NCBI GenBank assembly: GCA_918797485.1
Contig: CAKKNE010000003.1
Span: 4,650,001-4,714,000 of the forward strand
Direction: 5' to 3'
DNA: 64,000 nt
DNA from: Pelagomonas calceolata
Taxonomy: Eukaryota > Sar > Pelagophyceae > Pelagomonadales > Pelagomonadaceae
In this document: positions 39,301 through 48,351 of the stretch, piece by piece
How the letters are laid out: the number at the start of each line of letters is the position of its first letter
How positions within the stretch are numbered: position 1 is the stretch's first letter
Notes under the pieces: generated by a model
Told to the model about the DNA's origin: nothing
Database searches by the model: none
Seen by the model: only the letters and a program-made list of their open reading frames with translations
Made by a program: the position numbers and the translations under genes

Positions 39301-40615
39301 GGCCTTGCAGGCAGCAGCCGCAGCGCGCCGGTCGGCGAGCTTCTCCACGTCGTTCGGTTGCTCTGGTTGAGAAGGAGGAGTAGTAGGCGGCGGCCACGAG
39401 CCGTACTTCTCCTCGAGATACTCCAGCGCCATCGCTTTATAATGTTGGAGCGCCTTCAATTGGTCAGAGCGGTCGCGCTTCTTGGACACTGACCGAGCAA
39501 TCAGCGCCGATTCCTGCACGGCCTCCAGGTCCTGGATACTATGAACGTTGATTTCTCTGAACATCGCAACCTTCCCTGGTCCAAAACCCCTCAGTTCTGA
39601 TAGTCTATCAATGCGAGGGGCTGCTCGCCGTTCGTCTCGAGCTCGCCGCGCAGCGCCGAGTTGATTCACGACCTCCGCAGCAGTCCTCGCATCTGCGAGA
39701 CTACCTCTAGCAACACCGAGCGCTAGTCGAGCTGGACGTTGATTGGTGTTGTTTGTCCTCTCGGCCGAAGTGAGACGACCGTGAAGTGCCCAATAGTTCA
39801 GCTGCTGGCCGTAGTAATATTCGATGTAGAAGTGCTGGAGTATTCGTACTGTAGGAGCTGTTCCGAGCGGGTCCCAGGCGTCCTCGATCAGCTTTGCCTG
39901 TGTGTAAATCGACTATTACTGACACGTCGACGCCGTCGACGCCGTCGACGCTGGGCCGCACGAGGTCAGCTTCCACGGCGTACTTCTTGCCCTTGAAAAT
40001 GTTGAAAAACGACCGCACATGGATCGGGCACTGCGCGATGGACTTTGGATCTGTCAAGCGAAAAAGTATACCACAACGCTTGCACTTGAGCCGCACGGTG
40101 TCCAACCACCAGTGGTCGTGGACGCCAAAGACGCGCACGACGTTCGATGGCCATACTTTCGACTTTACGTCCACCATCGAATCCTTGCCAATGCAGCAGT
40201 CATTTGGACAAGGTGGTGCTGGTAGTTCATTATGGAAGAAGATGTGTGGCAACCACACGCCGATGGGGCGTCGGTACCACTGCTCGCGCTGAGGCGGTTG
40301 GCGCGTGCGCGCCGCGCGCCATGCCGCGTCCGGCGGGTTCCAGTGCCAACCATTGGAGAATATTTCTTCGCAGAGCTGCTGAGGGCTGCCCCACAACGTG
40401 TCGATGCGTCGCCGCAGCCTCTGGACGTCGTCGCGGACGTGCGGCCCACAGGACCACTGGCCAGTGTTTTTTTTGGCCGGTGCTGGCGCCGGCGCCGGCG
40501 CCGGGACGTCGTCAGCAGCCGCGAGGGCCGCTAGGACGCAGCCGATCACAGTCAGGGTGCGCATTTTACCCTCTCCCGGCCAAAAACACGCTGCCGAAAA
40601 GGTAAACTTACACAT
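36389..40615 (-). CDS. Transposase with DDE-like core, OTU domain and Zn-binding termini, three exons
   Basis: Predicted exons 40615-39977 (or 39962), 39897-38980 and 38902-36389; about 1,356 residues; a second ATG is at 40564. The N-terminal part has a DUF6729-like zinc region (PNDCCIGKD ... LKCKRCGILFRLTDPKSIAQ). A helix-hairpin-like LRGFGPGKVAMFREI follows. The DDE-like core has TDFTYKIAEKI (first Asp), GQVMWYGFHHREDAF, SAIYIDNCCSRRTAF (second Asp) and LDPFHWFARWDEA. The C-terminal part has VRGDGRCLYRAF, the catalytic Cys motif of OTU ubiquitin proteases, with the His partner unclear, then a Pro-rich stretch and a final Cys-rich unit (CLRCGRPTGAH, CTNPCKCGRPF). OTU domains occur in some Mutator-like elements. 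Confidence 0.72.
38903..38979 (-). other. Intron in the transposase gene (77 bp)
   Basis: Minus strand: GTGCTACT ... GTCTACACAG then GTCATGTG. Phase 0, restoring NEAGQVMWYGF. Contains the CCATCGACGCCATCGACGCG block like the introner interiors, but no clear duplication. Confidence 0.7.
39898..39976 (-). other. Intron in the transposase gene (79 bp; or 64 bp)
   Basis: Minus strand ends GATTTACACACAG, one base from the introner terminus GATTTCCACACAG. The donor could be GTGGAAGC (39976) or GTGCGGCC (39961); both keep phase 0. AAGCTGA occurs at the donor side and just after the acceptor, which suggests a duplication. Confidence 0.6.
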
Positions 40616-40837
40616 ACCATAAGTGCACTTTTACCGGTATCCGTAGCCGGTCAAGCCAACGCGGTTTCTAAAACCCGTTTTCTGCATCAAGCGCGCGCGC
40701 ATAGAGCTAGCTTAGGATCGCCGCGCGAAAGCGGCCGGCGAGAGACAAGCGCGCGCCGGCGCGCCGCAGCGAACCACTTTGGACAGGCAGGCATGCCGTC
40801 GCGGAGGCGGTCCTCTGCTGCCCACATTTGAGGGCCC

Positions 40838-43569
40838 ATGCGGTCGCTCGTCGTCCTCGGCGCGGGTGCGGCCGCGGCGGTTCCGAACCACGTGGTGCTC
40901 GTGGGGGGCAACCTCACGCTCGACGGCCGATCCGTGTCCCTCGCGCGCTACGATCCAGAACGAAGGAGCTGGGCCGCCGCCTACACGTCGAAGCTGTACG
41001 CCGACGCGGCGGACGCGCGGGCGGCGGGCGTGATCCGCGCGGTCGCGGCCAACGGGTCGCGCGAGGTGTTCCTGGGCGGGCGGTTCGACGCGACGAGCGC
41101 GGACGCGCAGGCGCTGTACTGCGGCGTGGGGCGCCTCGTGGACCGCGGCCCGAACGACGGCGCGCGCCTCGAGCGCGTCGGCGACGGCGCGTGGTGCGCG
41201 CGCGCGTTCGCGGCGCAGCCCACGACGATCCGCGCGCTCGCGGTCCGCGGCGCGCTGCTGTACGCGGGGGGGCGCTTCGCGAGCGAGGTGTGGGACGGCT
41301 CGCGCTTCGCGCCGGTGCGGCACGTCGCGCGGTTCGACTCCAACCGAAACGCGTGGTTGCCGCTGCGGGGCGGGCGGCTCGGGAGCGCGGACGACGCTTC
41401 CGTGAACGCCCTCGCGTTCTGCGACGACCAGCTGCTGATCCTGGGGCGGTTCGGGACGCTGGCCGGCAAGGCGCTCGCGTCGCCGAACGTCGCGGTGTAC
41501 GAGCCGGACGCGGGCCTCGCGCCCGACGCCGCGGGCGGCTTCGTCTTCGCGAGCGGCGCGCCGGCCGCCGTCGACGCCGTCGCTGTCGATCAGGCGGCGG
41601 GCGTCGCGTACGTCGCGGGCAGATATGATGCGATCGTCCCCGGCGGCCTGCCGTGCGCCGGCGTCGCGGCCAAGCCGTTCCGCGAGGCCGGCCACGCGTG
41701 GCGCTGCGTCGCGGACCCGGCGTTCGCGTTCGAGCCGGGCTCGGTCGAACTGCTCCACGCCGGCGCGCGTCTCTTCGCGGCCGGCGCCGCCGCGATCAAC
41801 AGCTCGTGGGCCGCCCAGTCGCCGCGGCGCGTCGCCGTCGCCGTCTTCGCCGCGCCGCCTTCGCGCCGGCGGCTGCGCCGGCGGCTGCGCCGGGGCCGCG
41901 GCAACGCCACGGTGGGATCCGAAGTCATCGCCGCGTCGGCCTGGCAGTGGCTCGCCGGGTGGCGGGGCGTGGACGGCGCGCCGCGCGCGCTCGCGGCGGT
42001 CGCCGGCGACGCCGGGGCCTTCCAGCTCGTCGTCGCGGGCGCCTTTGACGACGCGCCGCCCGTCGCGGTCTGGACCGAGGACGCCCGGCTGGGGCCCTAC
42101 CAGTCCCAGGGCGGCCAGGCGCTGCGCGGCGTCGCCACGGCCGGCGCGGCCGTCGTCGCGGCGCGCGGCGCCGGCTCCCACGCCGCCGCGAAGCCGAAGC
42201 CGCGGGACGACGTCGACGCGGGCCTCGCTTTGGTCGTCGAGGCATCGCTGATCGGCCTGTGGCTCGGGGCCGCGGCCCTGCTGGTCGCGCTCGCCGCCGC
42301 GCTCATCCGACGGTGCTGGCCCGCGCGGAAGCCCCGGCTCAACAATCTGCGCGACGGCATCAGCCTCGCGACGCTGACGGGCGACACGCACAACCAGTTC
42401 GACGTGGAGTTCGGCGACGCGTACCGGGCGGCGATGAAAGCGAGGCACCTGCGCGACGCGCACGCGCTCGTGCTCATCGACCCGGCCGAAATCGTACTGA
42501 GGGACGTGATCGGGGAGGGCTCGTTCGGGCGCGTCTGGTCGGCGACCTGGCAGTCGTCGGAGGTCGCCGTGAAGGAGTTCGTGCTCGCCCAGGCCGCGTT
42601 CGCGGGCGGTTCGTTGCAAAGACGCGACATCGTCGAGGCCATCGTCGGCGAGGCGGGCATCATGGCCTACCTGCGCCACCCGAAAGTACTGCAGCTGTAC
42701 GGCTGCGCCCTCACGGCCCAGGCCATCTGGATCGTGTCCGAGCTCTGCGCGCACGGGTCGCTGCGGCAGGTTCTAGACGATGACAAGGTGGAGCTGAGCG
42801 TGGAAACGCGGCTGCGCATGGCCATCGACGTCGCGGAGGGCATGCTCTTCCTCCACACGCGCGAGCGGCCCATCGTGCACCGCGACCTCAAGTCGCACAA
42901 CCTGTTCGTCGCGGACGTGCGCGGGCGGCTGCGCGTGCGGATTGGGGACTGGGGGTCGGCGCCCGCGCGGAACTCGAATGAAAGTCGCTGCGTCTGCCCG
43001 CCGGCGCGGGGGCGGACCGGGACGAGTCGCTCGCGCGGACCGCCGGGCGATTTCCCCGCAGGTCGGCGCGGGCCGTGGCGGCCACGCCGGAGGGCTTCGC
43101 GCGGTCGATGACGCACGGCGTCGGCACGACCTGCTGGCTGGCGCCCGAGCTCATCAAGGACAACACGGGCACGGAGACGATCGACGTCTACGCCTTCGGC
43201 ATCGTCCTGTGGGAGCTCGCGACGCGCGAGGAGGTCTACCACAACCTGAGCGCGGCGCAGATCATCTCGCGCGTGGCGAACGAGGGCCTGCGGCCGCCGC
43301 TGCCGGCGGAGTGCCCCTGGCGCGACGTCATGGCGGCGTGCTGGGCCGAGGACCCGCTGGACCGGCCGTCGTTCGCGGCGATCTTCGCGGCGCTGTCGCG
43401 CCTCCACGAGGACCTGACGGGCGCGCCGGCGGAGGCGGGGCCGGGGCATCTGCCCCTCGTCGAGCGGCACCGGCTCCAGCGCGAGCGGTCCCGGTCCGGC
43501 CGGCGCCGGTCCGGGCGGTCGTCGTCGGCGCGCGCCGGGGGGTACGGCGCGGCCGACGTAACGACGTAG
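40838..43569 (+). CDS. Receptor-like kinase with Rax2/kelch-like extracellular domain, two exons
   Basis: Exons 40838-42954 and 43062-43569, 874 residues. A short signal peptide is likely. Residues ~15-450 hold repeated units such as ALLYAGGRFAS, VARFDSNRNAWLPLRGGRLG, LLILGRFGTLAGK and AYVAGRYDAIVPGG, the pattern of Rax2-like beta-propellers. One TM helix at ~462-490 (LWLGAAALLVALAAALI). The TKL-type kinase has GEGSFGRV, VAVKEF, HRDLKSHN (~681) and GVGTTCWLAPEL. The DFG motif is DWG (~703). The splice site falls inside the DWG codon region (phase 2). It probably signals from the surface; ligand unknown. Confidence 0.82.
42955..43061 (+). other. Introner-like intron I7 (107 bp) in the receptor kinase gene
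   Basis: Starts GTCGGCGC then CCGCGCGGAACTCG, ends GCGATTTCCCCGCAG, followed by GTCGGCGC. The 8-bp duplication is perfect. The ends match as inverted repeats at ~11 of 14. Splicing gives GDWGSARAVAATPEG. Only I6 and I7 are on the plus strand. Confidence 0.85.
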
Positions 43570-43831
43570 TGTGAGTCCAGTACCGCCGGCCCGGAACCTT
43601 GGGTGGCGTGCAAAGTGGGAGGGAGTGCTTGAACTGGACTCTTGTTGTGTTGTCGTGTAGCACTGCCCCTTAACAATTTCTAGGAGATGACACTCTAGCC
43701 TACACTACAAGGCTTGTGCATTGGCGAGAGGAGGAGGCAAAAGGCATAGGCCTACATCTCGGCAAGCTTTGACGGAGTTGGCGGGCCACAGTCAAGCTCT
43801 GCGTCTCGCTGATCTTCTGGAGGACGACAGC

Positions 43832-44704
43832 ATGCAGGGCGCCTGGGGATCTGCTGGCGACGACGCCGCCGCGCCCAAGGCGGCGGCGTCGGCGGTCGCG
43901 GTCCACGCCATCGTCGCCTTCGGCGCCCTCGACCACTTCCTCCGGCGGCAGGAGGGCCAGCAGCGCGTCATCGGCACGCTGCTCGGCCGGATCGACGGCC
44001 GGACCGTCACGGTCACGAACTCGTACGCGGTGCCCTGCGAGGAGGGCGCCGACGGCACGGTCGCCGTGGGCCAGGACTACCAGGAGAAAATGTCGCGCCT
44101 TCTAGCGAGGGTGAACCCCGACGAGGCGGTCGTGGGCTGGTACGCGACGCCGGGCGCGGACGGCGCGCCGACGGACGACGCCAGCGAGATGATCCACGGC
44201 TTCTACGCGGGCGCGTGCGCGGGGCAGGCGCCGGTCCACCTCGTCGTGGACCCGCGGCTCGAGGGCGACGCCGGGATCACGCTCCGGGGCTTCGTTTCTG
44301 ACGGCAACGGCTTCGCCGAGATCCCGTGCGAGCTGGCCTTCGACCGGGGCGAGCGCCTGTGCCTGGCGCGCATGGTCCGGGGCCAGCGGGAGCCCTTCGG
44401 CTCCGCCGAGTCCGTCGCGGACGTGATGGACGCGGACGAGGACGGCCTCGCGCTGGAGGACGCGCTGCGGGACGTGGACGCGCTCGCGGCGTACGTCAAG
44501 GCGCGCCGCGCGGCGAACGAGGACGTCGACCCCAAGGTCGCGCGCGCGCTGAACGAGGCCCTGGCCGCGCTCCCGAAGATCGAGGACGCGGTCGCGCGCG
44601 GCGCGCTCCGGGCCGAGACGCGGGACGTGCTCATGGTCAGCTACCTCGCCGGCGTGACGAAGGCGCAGCTCGCGATCGGCGCGAAGCTCCACGAGAGCTT
44701 CTAG
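43832..44704 (+). CDS. Translation initiation factor eIF3 subunit F-like (MPN domain)
   Basis: 290 residues from the ATG at 43832; the TTG extension at 43721 is unlikely. VHAIVAFGALDHFLRRQEGQ and RVIGTLLGRIDGRTVTVTNS start the MPN domain. DEAVVGWYATPG replaces the metal-binding HSHP-type motif, so no isopeptidase activity is expected, as in eIF3f. MIHGFYAGACAGQAPVHLVV follows. The C-terminal helices (ALAALPKIEDAV ... VLMVSYLAGVTKAQLAIGAK) match eIF3f. It is part of the eIF3 complex on the 40S subunit. Length is normal for the family. Confidence 0.9.
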   Translation: MQGAWGSAGDDAAAPKAAASAVAVHAIVAFGALDHFLRRQEGQQRVIGTLLGRIDGRTVTVTNSYAVPCEEGADGTVAVGQDYQEKMSRLLARVNPDEAVVGWYATPGADGAPTDDASEMIHGFYAGACAGQAPVHLVVDPRLEGDAGITLRGFVSDGNGFAEIPCELAFDRGERLCLARMVRGQREPFGSAESVADVMDADEDGLALEDALRDVDALAAYVKARRAANEDVDPKVARALNEALAALPKIEDAVARGALRAETRDVLMVSYLAGVTKAQLAIGAKLHESF

Positions 44705-44732
44705 CAGGAAGGGGGGGCTAAGGAAGGCTCGC

Positions 44733-45752
44733 TTACCCCACCTCGCCCGCCCACTTCGTCCGCAGCAGCGCCGCGCGGACCTCGCCGTAGTTCGCCACGA
44801 CCTCGGCGAGCGGCCGAGACACCGACTTGGTCAGGACGGACGCGTTCGCCTGCCACGCCTCGTCGACGCCGAGGAACCGGTACGCGCGACGCAGCTCCCG
44901 TTCAGGATCGGCGACGAGGTCGCCGTACGCGATGTACAGGATATCGTCGAACGCGGCCGCCGCGCGCGCCCAATTCAGCAAGGCACTGAAGCGCCGCACG
45001 CCGGCGTCCAGCTGGGTCTCGAGCGCGCCGGCGTCCAACGTAACGCGCTGCGCCGACACGCGCGCGGCGCACGAAGCATCTCGGCAGTGCGTCGGGACCG
45101 CGTCGACGCCGCGCTGCGAGCTCAGGTGCTTGAGGCGGTCGCTCACGAGCTTGGCGAGGCCCTGGCGCTCCAGAACAATCAGCTTCGCCGCGTGCGCGGC
45201 GCGCCACGCCGAGAGGTTGCCCAGCGCGGCGTTCTCCGAGGCGACGGACGCGCCGCCCTGGCCGTCGAACCACTTGAAACCGCGCGCGCGCGCGCCCGGC
45301 TTCCGGCACGGCCGCAGCACCTGTGTGGAAATCAACCAGTGTGTCGGGTTCATTTCTCGGCGATGACGTGGCCGCGCTGGCTCCGTCGAGCGGTGAGGAA
45401 CCGACATCGCCACGCCATCGAGCAGGCGGCGCGTCGATGGCGTGGAGGTCGACGCGGCGATTCACGACGACGGCGCCGTAAATTTGATTTCCACACAGCG
45501 CAGCACGTCGTCGTACTCGGGGGCGGCGCCGCGCGCGAACGCGTCGAGGGCCCTCCTAATGTCGAGGCCGCCCGGGCGCTGCGCGCGGCGACCGAGCCGC
45601 AGTAGCACCTCGCCGTCGCAGCAGACGCGTGGGTGGCCGGCGAGCATGAGCCGCAGCCACTCCGTGCCGCTCCTCGGCGCCGACACGACCACGAAGAGCT
45701 GGACTGCGCCGCTGCTGCCGAGGAGCAGGAGGGCAGCAAACAACGAAAGCAT
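44733..45752 (-). CDS. Sulfotransferase-like protein, two exons
   Basis: Exon 1 is 45752-45507, exon 2 is 45320-44733; 277 residues. MLSLFAALLLLGSSGAVQ is a signal peptide. VVVSAPRSGTEWLRLMLAGH is the 5'-PAPS-binding loop of type-1/3 sulfotransferases (P-loop-like PRSGT.W). Exon 2 has LIVLERQGLAKLVSDRL, IAYGDLVADPERELRRAYRF and LGVDEAWQAN, the typical C-terminal end (YEDL..P). Splicing in phase 0 joins PEYDD with VLRPCRKPG. A GGTACC array lies 69-97 bp upstream. Substrate unknown, probably a lumenal glycan or lipid. Confidence 0.85.
45321..45506 (-). other. Introner-like intron I3 (186 bp), with perfect inverted ends
   Basis: Minus strand: GTGCTGCG, then CTGTGTGGAAATCAA ... TTGATTTCCACACAG, then GTGCTGCG. 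The 15-bp termini are perfect inverted repeats and the 8-bp duplication is perfect, so this is the cleanest and probably youngest copy. The inserted body is 45321-45498 (178 bp). The spliced intron includes one copy of the duplication, which supplies the GT donor. Phase 0. Confidence 0.92.
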
Positions 45753-45820
45753 GCGGGGCAGCCGGCTCGATTATCATCGCCGGGCCGTGCCGCTCCGGCT
45801 CGACCGAGGCCTGTATACAC

Positions 45821-45872
45821 GTACCTACGGTACCGTAGGTACCGTACCTGCTATGATATGGCCACGTATCCT
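45821..45872. promoter_or_regulatory. GGTACC array plus shared block, sulfotransferase promoter
   Basis: GTACCTACGGTACCGTAGGT and GTACC, then CTATGATATGGCCACGTATC, identical in arrangement to 13003-13064 upstream of lycopene cyclase. Confidence 0.55.
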
Positions 45873-46010
45873 TGTTCAGCGATATTAGCTTCGGTATGTG
45901 CTGGTGTCTAATGAGCTGGGTACAGCAAGTGCACAATGCAGCTGTTGTAGCTAGGTCTCTCGGGTGTCAATGTGACACGGAGATGCCAACAGGAAGAACT
46001 CCGAGTCTCA

Positions 46011-46311
46011 CTGAAACGTGAGAGTGTGGGAACCGTGACCCCCTCAACCCTGAGAAGACAGAGTTGGAATAAAGGAGATTAAGAGGGAGAAGGAAGTATC
46101 CTAAGATACAGGCCACTAGCCTCTGATATCTACTAGAACCTGAGAGAAGCTCTAGATAAAGGCCCGGGTAACTACACTGGCAGTATCATCTGAAACGTGA
46201 GAGTGTGGGAACCCCCTCAACCCTGAGAAGACAGAGTTGGAATAAAGGAGATTAAGAGGGAGAAGGAAGTATCCTAAGATACAGGCCACTAGCCTCTGAT
46301 ATCTACTAGAA
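46011..46311 (+). repeat. Two ~122-128-bp direct repeats, 179 bp apart
   Basis: CTGAAACGTGAGAGTGTGGG ... GATATCTACTAGAA occurs at 46011-46138 and 46190-46311 with one 6-bp difference. Each holds an AATAAA. A 25-bp block after the second copy (46312-46336, TGCGAAGAATATACCCCTAG) recurs at 55437-55461. They could be remnants of LTRs or other element ends; treated as fossil sequence. Confidence 0.7.
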
Positions 46312-46380
46312 TGCGAAGAATATACCCCTAGTACCCTACGTCAAAATAACTTTGAAGTTGATGTTTCTTTTTTTCATCAT

Positions 46381-46457
46381 CTTTTTTGATTAGAGGCCGA
46401 TTGTCCTACGAGCGCAGCGAATAGGGCTTAATTGATTGGCCTCTAAGATCAAAAAAG
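46381..46457. repeat. Inverted repeat (foldback)
   Basis: CTTTTTTGATTAGAGGCC (46381-46398) and GGCCTCTAAGATCAAAAAAG (46438-46457) pair almost perfectly around a ~39-bp loop. It could be a small foldback transposon or an RNA hairpin. Confidence 0.65.
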
Positions 46458-46485
46458 TGGTGTAGTAAAAAACCACTCAACTTAT

Positions 46486-47274
46486 TGAGGTGAAAACTCC
46501 CCTAGATATATATCTGCAACGCCATAGCCCCCTATCGCCGGATCTATGGCTACATTACTCTCGCCTATCAGCACGCTATATCAGCCGGCACGTGCCCGGG
46601 GCTGATATTTCCCTGGATGATGATGATAGAGACAAGTTTGAGGCTGGGGACATGTGTATTGTAGACCTGACTGATGACGATGGGACTCCAAACTGGGGAT
46701 TGGCCAAGATTACCGCAGTTAAACCCCAGAACCCCAAAGAGGAGTTCCATCTCCATTGGTTTGGGACCTACTCCAAAGCTAAGAGCCTCGCCAAGCGGGC
46801 TTATGCCCCAGCATACATCGACAGCAGGGACGATCTTGAGATCTATAAGTGGAAAAAGACAAAAACCTTAGAAGAAATGACCATGAGGGTCCACAGGTCC
46901 GAATTGCGATTCTACCCGTTCAGTTTGACGAATAAGAACGAGATTCCAGTGAAAATCGTTAAAGAATTGGTTACTGATGGATACGCGGTGATGTTGATTT
47001 CAACGATAAATTAGCTGAAGACCCGGCTTGAGTTCCAGGAAGGGGGGAGTGAGGTGAAAACTCCCCTAGATATATATCTGCAACGCCATAGCCCCCTATC
47101 GCCGGATCTATGGCTACATTACTCTCGCCTATCAGCACGCTATATCAGCCGGCACGTGCCCGGGGCTGATATTTCCCTATATCCCGTATCTTCTTACTTA
47201 TCCAAGTGGATCAAGCCCGGCGCTAAGTAGGCGCCGTAAAAACACCGGGGTGAACCTAAAGTAAGTTCACTTCA
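46486..47274 (+). mobile_element. LTR-retrotransposon remnant (fossil)
   Basis: The right end is a 225-bp LTR (47050-47274, TG...CA), preceded by the purine-rich AGGAAGGGGGGAG. The left end is a partial LTR copy from 46486. Between them lies a short coding remnant (to about 47014) with no recognised domain. TTAT flanks both sides. The element is incomplete. The nearly identical LTR sequences suggest fairly recent origin. Related to the solo LTR at 3279-3503. Family not assigned. Confidence 0.7.
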
Positions 47275-47372
47275 TTATATCATCAACATGTTACCTACCG
47301 GTACGCCGGTGCCGAGTAGGCCCACTAGTCCTAGTCGCCGGGAGTCGGCATGCCCCCCCCCGCCTTAGGGAA

Positions 47373-48050
47373 CTACGGCGCTTCGAGCCCGGCGGCCGCG
47401 CGGGCTTTTCGGACGCGCTCGGCCCGGAGCGCGAGCGCGCGCTCGCGCTGCTTCGTGATCGCGCCCATGAACCGCGCCGAGTTCTCCAGGGGTGTGAAGA
47501 AGGGTCGGTGCGTCGACTGCCGCGCGAAATGGCAGCGCGGGTACTGTTTTTGTAAAATCTTGGTCTCGAGGGCCATCGTGTGCAGGTCGCCGGCCGAAGG
47601 TAAATCTTGCTGTCGTGCCCGATGCCGGTTGAGGCGCCGGACCTGCTCCGCGTTCCAGGCGCTCTGGCGGCTGAAGATGTGCGACGACGGCGCGCGGCGC
47701 TGGGTGGAGACCTGGTGCAGCGCGATCTGGGAGGGGTCGTACTTGGCGGGCCCGGGGCTGAGCGTGCTGACTTTGGCGTGGGGCCCGCCGAACTTGACGA
47801 CCTTATGTGATTTCTGGGGGTCGTAGGCCGCGCCCGCGGGGCCGTAGAATGTGAACGCGGAGCCGGACCGCAGCCTCGAGGAGACCTGCCGCCCGACGGG
47901 GCTCGTCTCCAGGCGCCTGCGTGGAGCACGCGTCGCCCGCGGCGCCGTCGCGCATCGGTCGACGCAAAAGTGAAGGGTCCGGACGTCGGGGCAGCGCGTG
48001 GAGAAGGTAAGGAGGTGCTCCTCCGCGACGGTCGCGTCGTCGGGCAGCAT
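47373..48050 (-). CDS. SHIPPO/ODF3-like (CIMAP-type) flagellar protein
   Basis: 225 residues from the ATG at 48050. FTFYGPAGAAYDPQKSHKVV and FGGPHAKVSTLSPGPAKYDP carry the PGP-x-x-Y core of SHIPPO repeats (STPGPGxY), which occur in ODF3/CIMAP-type microtubule-associated proteins of flagella. The C-terminal half is basic and helical (ITKQRERALALRAERVRKAR). Function as a doublet-microtubule inner protein is inferred from the repeat type only. Divergent from the SLC44-like gene. Confidence 0.6.
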   Translation of the reverse strand: MLPDDATVAEEHLLTFSTRCPDVRTLHFCVDRCATAPRATRAPRRRLETSPVGRQVSSRLRSGSAFTFYGPAGAAYDPQKSHKVVKFGGPHAKVSTLSPGPAKYDPSQIALHQVSTQRRAPSSHIFSRQSAWNAEQVRRLNRHRARQQDLPSAGDLHTMALETKILQKQYPRCHFARQSTHRPFFTPLENSARFMGAITKQRERALALRAERVRKARAAAGLEAP

Positions 48051-48351
48051 GGTGTTCCTTCTCGACGGAGCTTCACTGGACGAGCAATGCGCCTTTTCAG
48101 TGTACCAGGGTGAGGCACGGGCGCTAGCAAGCTCTCAGTAGCATGCTACAAGCTCGTAGCATGAAGCTCGTAGCATGCGCTAGACGGGCCGGGTTTGGGG
48201 CTAGAGGGGCTAGGGAAAGAGCTTGGAGGGGGGGGTTTGCATACTGTAAGTGCTGCAGTTAGAAGGTGGCGCAGTGCCGGCCGTGCGGATGCGTTGTGTC
48301 GGCTCGCGTTTGCGCGTCCCGGCTGCCCCGGTCGAGGAGTGACGGAACGCG
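48051..48351. promoter_or_regulatory. Divergent upstream region with GTAGCATG repeats
   Basis: Three to four GTAGCATG units separated by AAGCTC lie at 48137-48180, including the inverted GTAGCATGCTAC. A local repeat only; role unknown. Confidence 0.45.

Larger units (their letters stand above)
36227..40650 (-). mobile_element. Complete TIR DNA transposon with OTU-domain transposase (Mutator-like?)
   Basis: A 4,424-bp element. The 11-bp TCAAGCCAACG flanks it on both sides (36216-36226 and 40651-40661), identical in all positions. The ends are inverted repeats: left GCTTGCTACGGATGCTGGTAA, right in reverse complement CCGGCTACGGATACCGGTAA, matching at about 16 of 20. It carries one large gene (36389-40615). 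A ~9-11 bp target duplication fits Mutator-like elements. The intact duplication and long open frames suggest a recent insertion. The superfamily call is inference. Confidence 0.75.

Noticed and set aside
40712-42754. Minus-strand open frame of 680 codons over the receptor kinase
   Set aside because: Antisense to clear kinase and propeller coding sequence, with low-complexity composition.
46011-46311. CRISPR-like repeats
   Set aside because: Only two long repeats with AATAAA signals in eukaryotic DNA; no regular spacers.
46490-47014. Host gene between the LTR-like sequences
   Set aside because: The frame begins inside LTR-like sequence and ends at the other LTR, so it belongs to the element fossil.
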